Shown here: piece by piece, positions 17,430 to 24,473 of the stretch
Layout: each line of letters starts with the position of its first letter
Position numbering within the stretch: position 1 is the first letter of the stretch
DNA from: Salegentibacter lacus
GTDB lineage: Bacteria > Bacteroidota > Bacteroidia > Flavobacteriales > Flavobacteriaceae
Length of the DNA: 64,000 bases
Assembly: GCF_020164555.1 (NCBI RefSeq)
Contig: NZ_JAIQZB010000007.1
Span: 124,001-188,000 of the forward strand
Direction of reading: 5' to 3'
Notes under the pieces: generated by a model
The model's input: the letters and a program-made list of their open reading frames with translations, nothing else
Told to the model about the DNA's origin: nothing
The model's database searches: none
Position numbers and translations under genes: made by a program

Positions 17430-18062
17430 ATGGAAAATTATATAGAGAATTTAAACTGGCGTTATGCCACAAAAAAATTTAATGCTGACAAATCATTAAG
17501 TCAGGAAGATGTAGAAAAGCTTCAGAAAAGCATTCAGCTTTCACCATCTTCATACGGGCTTCAGCCTTACGAGGTGTTTGTAATTTCTGATAAGGAAACT
17601 AAAGAAAAACTAAAGGCAGCAGCCTGGAACCAGTCTCAACTTACTGATGCTTCACACGTATTTGTCTTCGCAGGACTTAAGAAATTGAATGAGGCTTATA
17701 TTGATGCTTATCTGGAGAATATTAGTAAAATTCGAGAAGTTCAGGTGCAGGATCTAAGCGGATTAAAAGATATGTTAACCTCTAATATTTTAGGTAAGAC
17801 CGAAGAACAACAATCTGTTTGGGCGCAGAAACAAGCTTATATCGCGCTTGGAAATTTACTTTCTGCAGCAGCAAATTTAAAAATTGACACCTGCCCTATG
17901 GAAGGTTTTGACGCGCAAAAGTTCGATGAAATACTGGGAATTTCAGGAACAAATTTAACTACTGCCGTAATTGCTACCGCTGGTTATAGAAGTGAAGAAG
18001 ACCAATTGCAACACGCAAAAAAAGTTAGAAAACATGAAGAAGAATTATTCCATTTAATATAA
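17430..18062 (+). CDS. NAD(P)H-dependent nitroreductase family oxidoreductase
   Basis: 210 residues. FMN-binding nitroreductase features are WRYATKKFNADKSLSQED near residues 9-26 (phosphate-binding R/K cluster), the LSPSSYGLQPYEVFVI segment near 35-50, and the C-terminal CPMEGFDAQKFDEILG near 155-170. Members reduce nitroaromatics, quinones or flavins using NAD(P)H. It is translated just after MarR (2-base gap), which suggests a response to electrophiles or redox-active compounds. Two YceI genes follow in the same direction. Confidence 0.85.
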   Translation: MENYIENLNWRYATKKFNADKSLSQEDVEKLQKSIQLSPSSYGLQPYEVFVISDKETKEKLKAAAWNQSQLTDASHVFVFAGLKKLNEAYIDAYLENISKIREVQVQDLSGLKDMLTSNILGKTEEQQSVWAQKQAYIALGNLLSAAANLKIDTCPMEGFDAQKFDEILGISGTNLTTAVIATAGYRSEEDQLQHAKKVRKHEEELFHLI

Positions 18063-18096
18063 ACTAAAGTCAAATTAATTTAAATCTAAAATTGCT

Positions 18097-18675
18097 ATGA
18101 AAAAGAATCTTTTAAAAACTGTATTTGCATCTGCATTTCTTGTATCATTTTTATCATTCACAACAGTGAATGCTCAGGATAAAACAATTGATGTAAAAGA
18201 AAGCAACATTAACTGGGAAGGTGAAAAAGTAACCGGCTCTCACTACGGTACCATAAACCTGCAAGATGGACATTTTACTATGGAAAACGGTGAACTTACC
18301 GGAGGGGAATTTGTAATAGACATGAGTTCTATCACCGTTACCGATCTTACCGGTGAAGACAAAGGAAAATTAGAAGGTCATTTAAAATCTGATGACTTCT
18401 TTGGTGTAAACAACCATCCAACTTCAAAATTGGTAATTACAAGTGTAGCCAAAAAGAGTAATGGAACATACGGTGTGGTAGCCGATCTTACTATTAAAGA
18501 TAAAACTAATCCGGTAACTTTCGATTTGGATTGGGAAGAAAATTCAGCTTCTACTGAATTAACTATAGACCGTTCTAAATACGATGTTCGTTATGGTTCA
18601 GGAAGTTTCTTTGATAACCTTGGAGACAAAACCATCTACGATAATTTTGAATTAGACGTAGCATTGAAATTTTAA
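18097..18675 (+). CDS. YceI family protein, secreted paralogue
   Basis: 192 residues with a Sec signal peptide (MKKNLLKTVFASAFLVSFLS, cleavage probably after VNA). The mature part is a YceI lipocalin-like beta-barrel: INWEGEKVTGSHYGTINL, then LEGHLKSDDFFGVNNHP, TSKLVITSV, and the closing TIYDNFELDVALKF. YceI proteins bind polyisoprenoid or other amphiphilic molecules in the periplasm. A cytoplasmic-looking paralogue follows 61 bases downstream. The link to MarR and nitroreductase suggests isoprenoid quinone or lipid redox stress, which is inference. Confidence 0.85.
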   Translation: MKKNLLKTVFASAFLVSFLSFTTVNAQDKTIDVKESNINWEGEKVTGSHYGTINLQDGHFTMENGELTGGEFVIDMSSITVTDLTGEDKGKLEGHLKSDDFFGVNNHPTSKLVITSVAKKSNGTYGVVADLTIKDKTNPVTFDLDWEENSASTELTIDRSKYDVRYGSGSFFDNLGDKTIYDNFELDVALKF

Positions 18676-18736
18676 TTACGAAGGGAGAGAAATTGCTATT
18701 GAGAAAATAAATTGAAAAAGAAAAATTGAAATAATT

Positions 18737-19237
18737 ATGGAAAAACAAGTAGACGCAAAGGCTAGTAATATCGCCTGGAAAGGAAAAAAAGTTTTAGGTT
18801 CGCATTCAGGAACTATCGATTTAAAAGATGGAAAATTCCAGTTTGAAAACGAAGAAATAGTTGGTGGTGAATTTGTAATGGATATGACCACAATTACCGT
18901 TACCGATCTTAAAGGTGACGATAAAGCTGGACTGGAAGGTCATTTAAATTCAGACGATTTCTTTGGTGTGGATAACCATCCAACTTCAAAGCTAATAATT
19001 ACCAGTGTAGCTAAAAAAGACGATGGTACTTATGGTGTGGTTGGCGATCTTACTATAAAAGAAAACACGCATCCGGTGACGTTCGATTTAGATTGGAGTA
19101 ACAATACTGCAACTACAAAATTAAGTATAGACCGCTCTAAATACAATGTAAAATATAACTCCGGCAGTTTCTTTAGCGGACTTGGAGATCAGACGATTTA
19201 CGATAATTTCGATTTAAATATTGAGTTGAAATTTTAA
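18737..19237 (+). CDS. YceI family protein, paralogue without signal peptide
   Basis: 166 residues, ATG start at 18737, beginning directly with KQVDAKASNIAWKGKKVLGS. It aligns along its whole length with the upstream YceI protein, roughly two thirds identical by eye (LEGHLNSDDFFGVDNHPTSK, TIYDNFDLNIELKF), but lacks any signal peptide, so it is predicted to be cytoplasmic. It is a tandem duplicate with changed localisation. The transcript ends at a strong terminator 22 bases downstream. Confidence 0.82.
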   Translation: MEKQVDAKASNIAWKGKKVLGSHSGTIDLKDGKFQFENEEIVGGEFVMDMTTITVTDLKGDDKAGLEGHLNSDDFFGVDNHPTSKLIITSVAKKDDGTYGVVGDLTIKENTHPVTFDLDWSNNTATTKLSIDRSKYNVKYNSGSFFSGLGDQTIYDNFDLNIELKF

Positions 19238-19258
19238 TTAGTTGCATTGCACAATTCC

Positions 19259-19298
19259 AGCCGGAAAAGTTAAAATTGCTTTTCCGGCTTTCTTTTTT
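19259..19298 (+). terminator. Intrinsic terminator of the marR-yceI unit
   Basis: An 11-bp perfect stem, AGCCGGAAAAG (19259-19269) and CTTTTCCGGCT (19279-19289), then TTCTTTTTT. It separates the YceI unit from the trp promoter. Confidence 0.85.
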
Positions 19299-19308
19299 AG
19301 AATTTCAC

Positions 19309-19338
19309 TTGTTTATTTAAATATGCTTTCTATCTTTG
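19309..19338 (+). promoter_or_regulatory. Predicted trp operon promoter
   Basis: TTG at 19309-19311, a 19-base spacer, and TATCTTTG at 19331-19338: an exact match to the Bacteroidota TTG-N19-TAnnTTTG promoter. The expected transcription start (about 19341-19346) falls at or within a few bases of the leader-peptide ATG at 19344, so the leader mRNA would be leaderless or nearly so. Confidence 0.7.
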
Positions 19339-19343
19339 GACTA

Positions 19344-19400
19344 ATGAAAAACAGAATAGCAAATACCTGGTGGTGGAAAGATTTACGTCAAACGTCGTGA
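19344..19400 (+). CDS. trp operon leader peptide with three consecutive Trp codons
   Basis: An 18-codon open frame, MKNRIANTWWWKDLRQTS, ATG at 19344 and TGA at 19398-19400. Codons 9-11 are TGG TGG TGG. Trp is normally the rarest residue, so three in a row in a tiny frame between the trp promoter and an intrinsic terminator, upstream of trpE, is the hallmark of ribosome-mediated attenuation. The stop-codon region GTCGTGA (19394-19400) is complementary to TCACGAC in the terminator apex (19442-19448). When charged tRNA-Trp is plentiful the ribosome would reach the stop and cover GTCGTGA; when it is scarce the ribosome would stall at the Trp codons and leave it free. The peptide itself probably has no function. 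Confidence 0.85.
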   Translation: MKNRIANTWWWKDLRQTS

Positions 19401-19460
19401 AGTAACATCGCTATAGTATAAATTCATACAAAAGGCTTGTCTCACGACAAGCCTTTTTTT
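19380..19460 (+). promoter_or_regulatory. trp attenuator: leader hairpin, complementary segment and terminator
   Basis: The terminator is AAAGGCTTGTC (19431-19441), loop TCAC, GACAAGCCTTT (19446-19456), then a run of T to 19460: 11 perfect pairs. Upstream, GATTTAC (19380-19386) can pair with GTAACATC (19402-19409, one bulge), displaying GTCGTGA (19394-19400) in its loop. GTCGTGA is a perfect 7-base complement of TCACGAC (19442-19448), which spans the terminator loop and the first three bases of its 3' arm. No sequence complementary to the terminator 5' arm was found, so antitermination would have to act through this loop contact. The structure is read by eye and not folded. Confidence 0.65.
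19431..19460 (+). terminator. Intrinsic terminator of the trp leader
   Basis: An 11-bp stem with a 4-base loop followed by four T beyond the stem (seven T in the run). It lies 31 bases after the leader stop and 115 bases before trpE. Confidence 0.85.
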
Positions 19461-19471
19461 ATTCAGTTTTT

Positions 19472-19562
19472 TGTCATTTCCGAGAAGTCGGAAATCAAAA
19501 AATGAAAGCTTTTTAAAAAAATAAATCAATTTAAAATGGACTTCCACCTACGCGGAAGTGAC
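19472..19562. repeat. Head-to-head pair of REP-like palindromes between attenuator and trpE
   Basis: Left unit: GTC then ATTTCCGA-GAAG-TCGGAAAT (19476-19495). Right unit: ACTTCC (19540-19545) with GGAAGT (19554-19559) then GAC. TTTTTTGTCA on the left and TGACAAAAAA on the right form an outer inverted repeat. The left unit is the exact inverse of 8879-8902. The pair lies in the trpE 5' untranslated region. Confidence 0.75.
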
Positions 19563-19574
19563 AAAAAAATATTT

Positions 19575-20969
19575 ATGTATAAACTAACCACCACTCATAA
19601 AAAACTACTGGCCGATACCATTACTCCGGTGAGTGTTTACCTTAAGGTGAGGGACAAGTACCCCAACAGCCTTTTACTGGAAAGTAGTGATTACCACGCC
19701 AACGACAATAGTTTTTCTTATATCTGCTGCAATCCTATTGCTTCGATTAAAATTCAGAATGAAGTTATTACTGAAGTTTTTCCTGACGGAAGTAAGAATA
19801 CTACTGAAATTACTCCCGAAGTAAACGTGCCGCTTAAAATCCAGGAATTTTCAAAACAATTTAAAACTGAAGATTCCGATTTTAAATTCATCAATAATGG
19901 GCTTTTCGGTTATATCGCTTACGATGGGGTTCGGTATTTTGAAGATCTGGAGATCAAAAAACGAAATGGAGATCTTAAGCTTCCGGATATTTATTATGCG
20001 GTGTATCAGAATATAATTGCGATTAATCATTTCAATAACGAAGCTTATATTTTTGATCACAGCTACAATACCGATTCAAAAATTCCTGAAATCGAACAAC
20101 TTATTAAGGTTAAAAACTTCGCGACCTATAATTTTGAACGTCAGCAGGAACCGGTTTCCAACCTGACTGATGAAGAATTTAAGGCAAATGTAAGACTTGG
20201 AAAAAAGCATTGCTATCGTGGTGATGTTTTTCAAATTGTGCTTTCCCGCAGATTTTCGCAAAAATTTAAAGGAGACGAATTTAATGTTTATAGAGCTTTA
20301 CGAAGCGTAAATCCTTCCCCCTACCTTTTCTATTTTGACTACGGAAACTTTAAAATCTTTGGAAGTTCTCCCGAAGCGCAATTAGTGGTTCAGGACGGAC
20401 AGGCAGAAATTCATCCCATCGCCGGAACTTTTAAACGCACCGGAAACGATGAGGAAGACGCCGAATTAGCCAAAAAACTCGCTGCAGATGAAAAAGAAAA
20501 TGCCGAACACGTAATGCTGGTAGATCTTGCCCGCAACGATCTTAGTCGGCACGGGAACAATGTAAAAGTGGAGAAATACAGGGAGATTCAGTTTTTCTCC
20601 CACGTTATCCATTTGGTAAGTAAAGTCACCGGAACCAAAGATCCAAATACCCCGACAATGCAGGTAGTAGCGGATACTTTTCCGGCAGGAACTTTAAGCG
20701 GCGCACCAAAACACAGCGCGATGAAGCTTATAGAAAAGTACGAAAACGTAAACCGTGATGCCTACGGCGGTGCAATAGGTTTTATGGATTTCCACGGAAA
20801 CTTTAATCACGCGATTATTATTCGCTCGTTCGTCAGCAAAGATCATCAATTGCATTACCAGGCCGGCGCAGGAGTGGTTTCAGAATCTGTAGAAGAAAAC
20901 GAATTACAGGAAGTTTACAATAAACTCGGGGCATTAACCAAAGCCCTTGATATTGCTGAAGATATTTAA
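19575..20969 (+). CDS. trpE: Anthranilate synthase component I
   Basis: 464 residues from ATG 19575 (MYKLTTTHKKLLAD). An in-frame ATG 13 codons upstream is encoded by REP sequence and is rejected. The N-terminal regulatory half contains LLESSDYHANDNSFSYICC, the usual position of the LLES feedback site for tryptophan. The catalytic chorismate-binding half has GDVFQIVLSRRFSQKFKG, PIAGTFKRTGNDEEDAEL, FPAGTLSGAPKHSAM, YGGAIGF and QAGAGVVSESVEENEL. It converts chorismate with ammonia from TrpG to anthranilate and is the first gene of the trpEGDCFBA operon. Confidence 0.95.
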   Translation: MYKLTTTHKKLLADTITPVSVYLKVRDKYPNSLLLESSDYHANDNSFSYICCNPIASIKIQNEVITEVFPDGSKNTTEITPEVNVPLKIQEFSKQFKTEDSDFKFINNGLFGYIAYDGVRYFEDLEIKKRNGDLKLPDIYYAVYQNIIAINHFNNEAYIFDHSYNTDSKIPEIEQLIKVKNFATYNFERQQEPVSNLTDEEFKANVRLGKKHCYRGDVFQIVLSRRFSQKFKGDEFNVYRALRSVNPSPYLFYFDYGNFKIFGSSPEAQLVVQDGQAEIHPIAGTFKRTGNDEEDAELAKKLAADEKENAEHVMLVDLARNDLSRHGNNVKVEKYREIQFFSHVIHLVSKVTGTKDPNTPTMQVVADTFPAGTLSGAPKHSAMKLIEKYENVNRDAYGGAIGFMDFHGNFNHAIIIRSFVSKDHQLHYQAGAGVVSESVEENELQEVYNKLGALTKALDIAEDI

Positions 20970-20977
20970 AAACAATA

Positions 20978-21008
20978 CGTCATCCTGAATTTATTTCAGG
21001 ATCTAAGA
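20978..21008. repeat. REP-like palindrome in the trpE-trpG gap
   Basis: CGTC then ATCCTGAA-TTTAT-TTCAGGAT (20982-21002) then CTAAG. Minus-oriented relative to the majority form, and it fills most of the 67-base gap. Confidence 0.75.
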
Positions 21009-21036
21009 AGTTGATAATAAAGAATTTCACACCAGA

Positions 21037-21603
21037 ATGAAAAAAATAATAGTTATAGATAATTACGATTCTTTTGTGTACAACCTTGTGCATTATCTCG
21101 AAGAATTGGATTGCGAGGTCACGGTAATTAGAAACGACCAGTTAGAGCTGGAAGACGTTGAGAAATACGATAAGATCCTGCTCTCTCCCGGACCGGGAAT
21201 TCCTGAAGAAGCTGGTTTACTGAAACCGATTATAGAAAAGTACGCCTCTTCAAAAAGTATTCTGGGCGTATGTCTCGGCCAACAAGCCATAGGAGAAGTT
21301 TTCGGCGGAAAATTAGGCAATTTAGAATCCGTTTATCACGGTATAGCCACAAGGATGGATCTTTGTGTCGACGATGAGCCGCTTTTTAAAGGTTTACCAA
21401 AAACGATGCAGGTTGGCCGTTACCATTCCTGGGTAGTTTTAAAAGAACTCCCCGATTCCCTGGAAGCAACTTCTTATGATGAAAACGGACAAATTATGTC
21501 CCTTCGCCATCGCGAATTTGATGTGCGTGGCGTTCAATTTCATCCCGAATCGGTGTTAACTCCAGATGGTAAGAAAATGATTCAGAATTGGGTAAACAGT
21601 TAA
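21037..21603 (+). CDS. trpG: Anthranilate synthase component II (glutamine amidotransferase)
   Basis: 188 residues. Class I amidotransferase with the nucleophile C79 in GVCLGQQAIG, the oxyanion strand PGPGIPEE at 51-58, and the triad residues H169 and E171 in QFHPES. It supplies ammonia from glutamine to TrpE. The sequence alone cannot exclude sharing with para-aminobenzoate synthesis, but its place inside the trp operon argues for anthranilate. It is followed after 4 bases by trpD. Confidence 0.94.
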   Translation: MKKIIVIDNYDSFVYNLVHYLEELDCEVTVIRNDQLELEDVEKYDKILLSPGPGIPEEAGLLKPIIEKYASSKSILGVCLGQQAIGEVFGGKLGNLESVYHGIATRMDLCVDDEPLFKGLPKTMQVGRYHSWVVLKELPDSLEATSYDENGQIMSLRHREFDVRGVQFHPESVLTPDGKKMIQNWVNS

Positions 21604-21607
21604 ACTT

Positions 21608-22600
21608 ATGAAAGAACTATTAAACAGGCTCATAAACCACGAAACCATCTCCAAAGATGAAGCTAAGCAGGCGCTTTTCAGCATTTCTAACGGAGAATAT
21701 AATGAAAGTCAGATTGCCGCATTTCTTACGGTTTATATGATGCGTAGCATCACCATAGAAGAACTTGAGGGCTTTAGGGATGCGCTTTTAGAACTTTGCG
21801 TGGCCATAGATTTAAGCGATTATAACCCAATAGATCTTTGCGGAACCGGCGGTGATGGGAAAAATACATTTAATATTTCAACCACTTCCTCTTTTGTTAC
21901 CGCCGGCGCCGGTGTAAATGTGGCAAAACACGGTAACTATGGGGTTTCTTCGGTAAGCGGAAGTTCTAACGTGATGGAAAGCCTTGGAATTAAATTTAGT
22001 AACGACGCCGGATTTCTGGAAAAATGTATAGCTGAAGCGGGAATTTGCGTTTTGCACGCTCCCCTATTCCACCCGGCAATGAAAAACGTGGCGCCTATCA
22101 GGAAATCCCTGGCGGTAAAAACCTTTTTCAATATGCTAGGGCCAATGGTAAACCCTGCGTTTCCAAAAAATCAACTGGTAGGGGTTTTTAACCTGGAACT
22201 GGCCAGAATGTATGGCTATTTGTATCAAAACACCGATAAGAATTTCACTATTTTGCACGCCCTGGATGGTTATGATGAAATTTCCCTCACCGGAAACACA
22301 AAAACCATTTCCAATAATTCTGAAGGAATGATAAGTCCGGAAGATTTTGGAGTAGAAACCTTAAAACAAAAAGATATTGCCGGGGGCGGTTCTGTAGAAA
22401 GTTCAGCTGAAATTTTCGTAAATATTTTAAAAGGAAAAGGCACCGAGGCACAAAACAATGTGGTTTGCGCCAACGCCGGAATGGCCATCGCCACTGCAAA
22501 TCAAGTTAGTGCCAGAGAAGGTTTTGAAACTGCCCGGGAATCTATAAATTCGGGGAAAGCTTTAAAAGCATTGGAGAAATTGCAGGAGTTGAGTAAGTAA
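21608..22600 (+). CDS. trpD: Anthranilate phosphoribosyltransferase
   Basis: 330 residues. The PRPP/anthranilate site is seen in DLCGTGGDGKNTFNIST near residues 76-92, followed by VAKHGNYGVSSVSGSSNVMESLG near 106-128 and the LGPMVNPAF segment. It transfers phosphoribose to anthranilate, the second step of tryptophan synthesis. The 4-base spacing to trpG suggests translational coupling; it is the only trp junction free of REP-like repeats. Confidence 0.95.
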   Translation: MKELLNRLINHETISKDEAKQALFSISNGEYNESQIAAFLTVYMMRSITIEELEGFRDALLELCVAIDLSDYNPIDLCGTGGDGKNTFNISTTSSFVTAGAGVNVAKHGNYGVSSVSGSSNVMESLGIKFSNDAGFLEKCIAEAGICVLHAPLFHPAMKNVAPIRKSLAVKTFFNMLGPMVNPAFPKNQLVGVFNLELARMYGYLYQNTDKNFTILHALDGYDEISLTGNTKTISNNSEGMISPEDFGVETLKQKDIAGGGSVESSAEIFVNILKGKGTEAQNNVVCANAGMAIATANQVSAREGFETARESINSGKALKALEKLQELSK

Positions 22601-22615
22601 TCCATTATCAATCAA

Positions 22616-22645
22616 CTTAGATCCTGAAACAATTTCAGGATGACG
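22616..22645. repeat. REP-like palindrome in the trpD-trpC gap
   Basis: CTTAG then ATCCTGAA-ACAAT-TTCAGGAT (22621-22641) then GACG. Plus-oriented majority form. Confidence 0.75.
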
Positions 22646-22691
22646 TTAAGGAAAAACAGAGAACTCATAACTGAGAACGCATAACATAATT

Positions 22692-23477
22692 ATGAACATT
22701 TTAGACAAAATAATAGCCGATAAACATAAAGAACTGGTTTTAAAAAAGCTAGTAGTGCCTATCTCGCAATTGGAGCAATCGGCGCTTTTTGAGCGTCAAA
22801 CAGTTTCTTTGGCTCAAAAGCTAACAATCAGCAAAACCGGGATTATTGCCGAACATAAAAGACGTTCCCCTTCAAAATCAGTCATCAACCAGGATTTAAA
22901 TGTGGAAGATGTAGCCAAAGGTTATGAAGAAGCAGGTATTTCAGGAATGTCGGTTCTTACTGATGGCAAATATTTTGGGGGATCTCTAGACGATTTGCTT
23001 TATGCCCGTGCTGCGGTTAAAATGCCATTGTTGCGAAAGGAATTTATTATTGATGAATATCAACTTCTGGAAGCAAAAGCTCACGGAGCTGATGTTATTC
23101 TACTTATTGCCGCGGTTTTGGAAAGGGAGCAAATAAAATCGCTTTCAGAGTTTGCAAAAAGCATTGGCCTGGAGGTATTGCTGGAAGTTCATAATGAAGA
23201 AGAATTACAAAAGTCTATTATGCCTAGTTTGGATATGCTGGGTGTAAATAACCGAAATCTAAAGACTTTTGAAGTCAGCACCGAAATCAGCAAAGAACTT
23301 TCAGAAAAGATACCGGAAGATTTCGTGAGAGTTTCGGAAAGTGGAATCAGCTCGGTTGAAGCGATTAAAGATTTGCAGCAATATGGCTATAAAGGTTTTT
23401 TAATCGGGGAGAATTTTATGAAAACAAATAATCCAGGTAAAGCAGCGGCAGAGTTTGTGAAAGAATTGAGTACTTAG
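22692..23477 (+). CDS. trpC: Indole-3-glycerol-phosphate synthase
   Basis: 261 residues, a single-domain TIM barrel. Catalytic motifs are IIAEHKRRSPSKS near residues 51-63 (E and K), LRKEFIIDEYQ near 114-124, LLEVHNEEEL near 160-169, GVNNRNLKTFEV near 181-192, and SESGISS near 216-222. It closes the indole ring from CdRP with loss of CO2. It is not fused to TrpF, which follows as a separate gene after another REP-like repeat. Confidence 0.95.
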   Translation: MNILDKIIADKHKELVLKKLVVPISQLEQSALFERQTVSLAQKLTISKTGIIAEHKRRSPSKSVINQDLNVEDVAKGYEEAGISGMSVLTDGKYFGGSLDDLLYARAAVKMPLLRKEFIIDEYQLLEAKAHGADVILLIAAVLEREQIKSLSEFAKSIGLEVLLEVHNEEELQKSIMPSLDMLGVNNRNLKTFEVSTEISKELSEKIPEDFVRVSESGISSVEAIKDLQQYGYKGFLIGENFMKTNNPGKAAAEFVKELST

Positions 23478-23499
23478 GGTCTAGGCTGTTAACATCATG

Positions 23500-23528
23500 T
23501 TAGATCCTGAAACAAGTTCAGGATGACG
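23500..23528. repeat. REP-like palindrome in the trpC-trpF gap
   Basis: TTAG then ATCCTGAA-ACAAG-TTCAGGAT (23504-23524) then GACG, the consensus form. The remainder of the gap (near 23541-23582) holds another palindrome-like repeat with TCCTCC and GGGGGAGG blocks. Confidence 0.75.
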
Positions 23529-23600
23529 AAAACCAACACCAGCTCTCCTCCTTTTTAAGTAGGAGTACCCGAAGGGGGAGGTGGTTAACAAAAAGTAAAA

Positions 23601-24248
23601 ATGAAAAATCTAAAACTCAAAATATGCGGGATGAAAGATCCCGAAAACATCAGCGAAGTTGTAAAACTTCAGCCTGATTATATGGGTTTTATCTTTTATG
23701 AAAAAACCCCTCGATATTTTGATGCCGAAATCCCGGAAATCCCTTCAGCAATTAAGAAAACCGGAGTTTTTGTCAATGAAGAAATCGATGTTATCCTTGA
23801 AAAAATTAAGAAACACGATCTTAATGCGATTCAACTTCACGGGGATGAGTCTGCGGCATTTTGCGCTGAACTAAAAACACTCTTGATGGAAACTCCGTTG
23901 GAAATAATTAAGGTGTTTTCTGTAAAAGACAATTTCGATTTTAATCGTTTAGAAGAATATGAAGCTGTTGTAGATTATTTCCTTTTTGACACTAAAGGAC
24001 AAAACAAAGGCGGAAATGGGATCACTTTCAACTGGGAGATTTTAAAAAAATATCCTTCGGAAAAACCTTTTTTCCTCAGCGGGGGAATCGGGCCGGAGGA
24101 AGTTGAGGAAATCAAAAAACTAAAGGCTTATTTTCAGCAAAATGGAAAAGAAAATTTGCTTTATGCCATAGATGTAAATAGTAAATTTGAAGAGAAACCG
24201 GGTTTTAAAAATGTTGAAAAGCTGGAAAAATTTGTTAAGTGGTTTTGA
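23601..24248 (+). CDS. trpF: Phosphoribosylanthranilate isomerase
   Basis: 215 residues, a TIM barrel. It starts KLKICGMKDPENI with the catalytic cysteine at residue 9, then GFIFYEKTPRY near 29-39, KKTGVFVNE, AIQLHGDES near 77-85, the catalytic aspartate in FLFDTKG near 128-134, and FFLSGGIGPEEV near 155-166. It performs the Amadori rearrangement of PRA to CdRP. The 174-base gap to trpB contains repeats only. Confidence 0.93.
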   Translation: MKNLKLKICGMKDPENISEVVKLQPDYMGFIFYEKTPRYFDAEIPEIPSAIKKTGVFVNEEIDVILEKIKKHDLNAIQLHGDESAAFCAELKTLLMETPLEIIKVFSVKDNFDFNRLEEYEAVVDYFLFDTKGQNKGGNGITFNWEILKKYPSEKPFFLSGGIGPEEVEEIKKLKAYFQQNGKENLLYAIDVNSKFEEKPGFKNVEKLEKFVKWF

Positions 24249-24302
24249 GTTGTCTGTTCTCGGTTATGAGTTCTCGGTTGTCAGTTTTGGAGTTTGGAGT
24301 TT
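24247..24302. repeat. Low-complexity GTT-rich quasi-repeat
   Basis: Iterated GTTNTC / GAGTT units (AGTTGTCTGTTCTCGG, then TTATGAGTTCTCGGTTGTC). Similar tracts occur at 31853-31930 and 55239-55276. It is followed by a copy of the TTAGTG.ATTCG motif at 24331-24343. Confidence 0.45.
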
Positions 24303-24375
24303 TAAAAACTTCGGTAATGACGAATTAAAATATTAGTGTATTCGGCAAAAAAAAGAATTTGAAATTTTTGAAAAT

Positions 24376-24404
24376 TTAGATGCTGAAATAAATTCAGGAT
24401 GACG
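24376..24404. repeat. REP-like palindrome in the trpF-trpB gap
   Basis: TTTAG then ATGCTGAA-ATAAA-TTCAGGAT (24380-24400) then GACG. One stem position is unpaired (G opposite G), so this copy is slightly decayed. Confidence 0.7.
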
Positions 24405-24473
24405 TAAATCACAAGTTTCCAATTGAATAAAAAAACTAGTGCACTCGTGGCACTACAAATAAAACAAATAAAA

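Noticed and set aside
19536-19574. Upstream in-frame ATG giving TrpE 13 extra residues
   Set aside because: The extra codons are REP-like palindrome sequence; the ATG at 19575 gives the normal TrpE N-terminus.
24423-24473. TTG start extending TrpB by 17 residues
   Set aside because: The extension is encoded by dispersed-repeat sequence, and TrpB normally starts close to the YYGDFGGAF motif.
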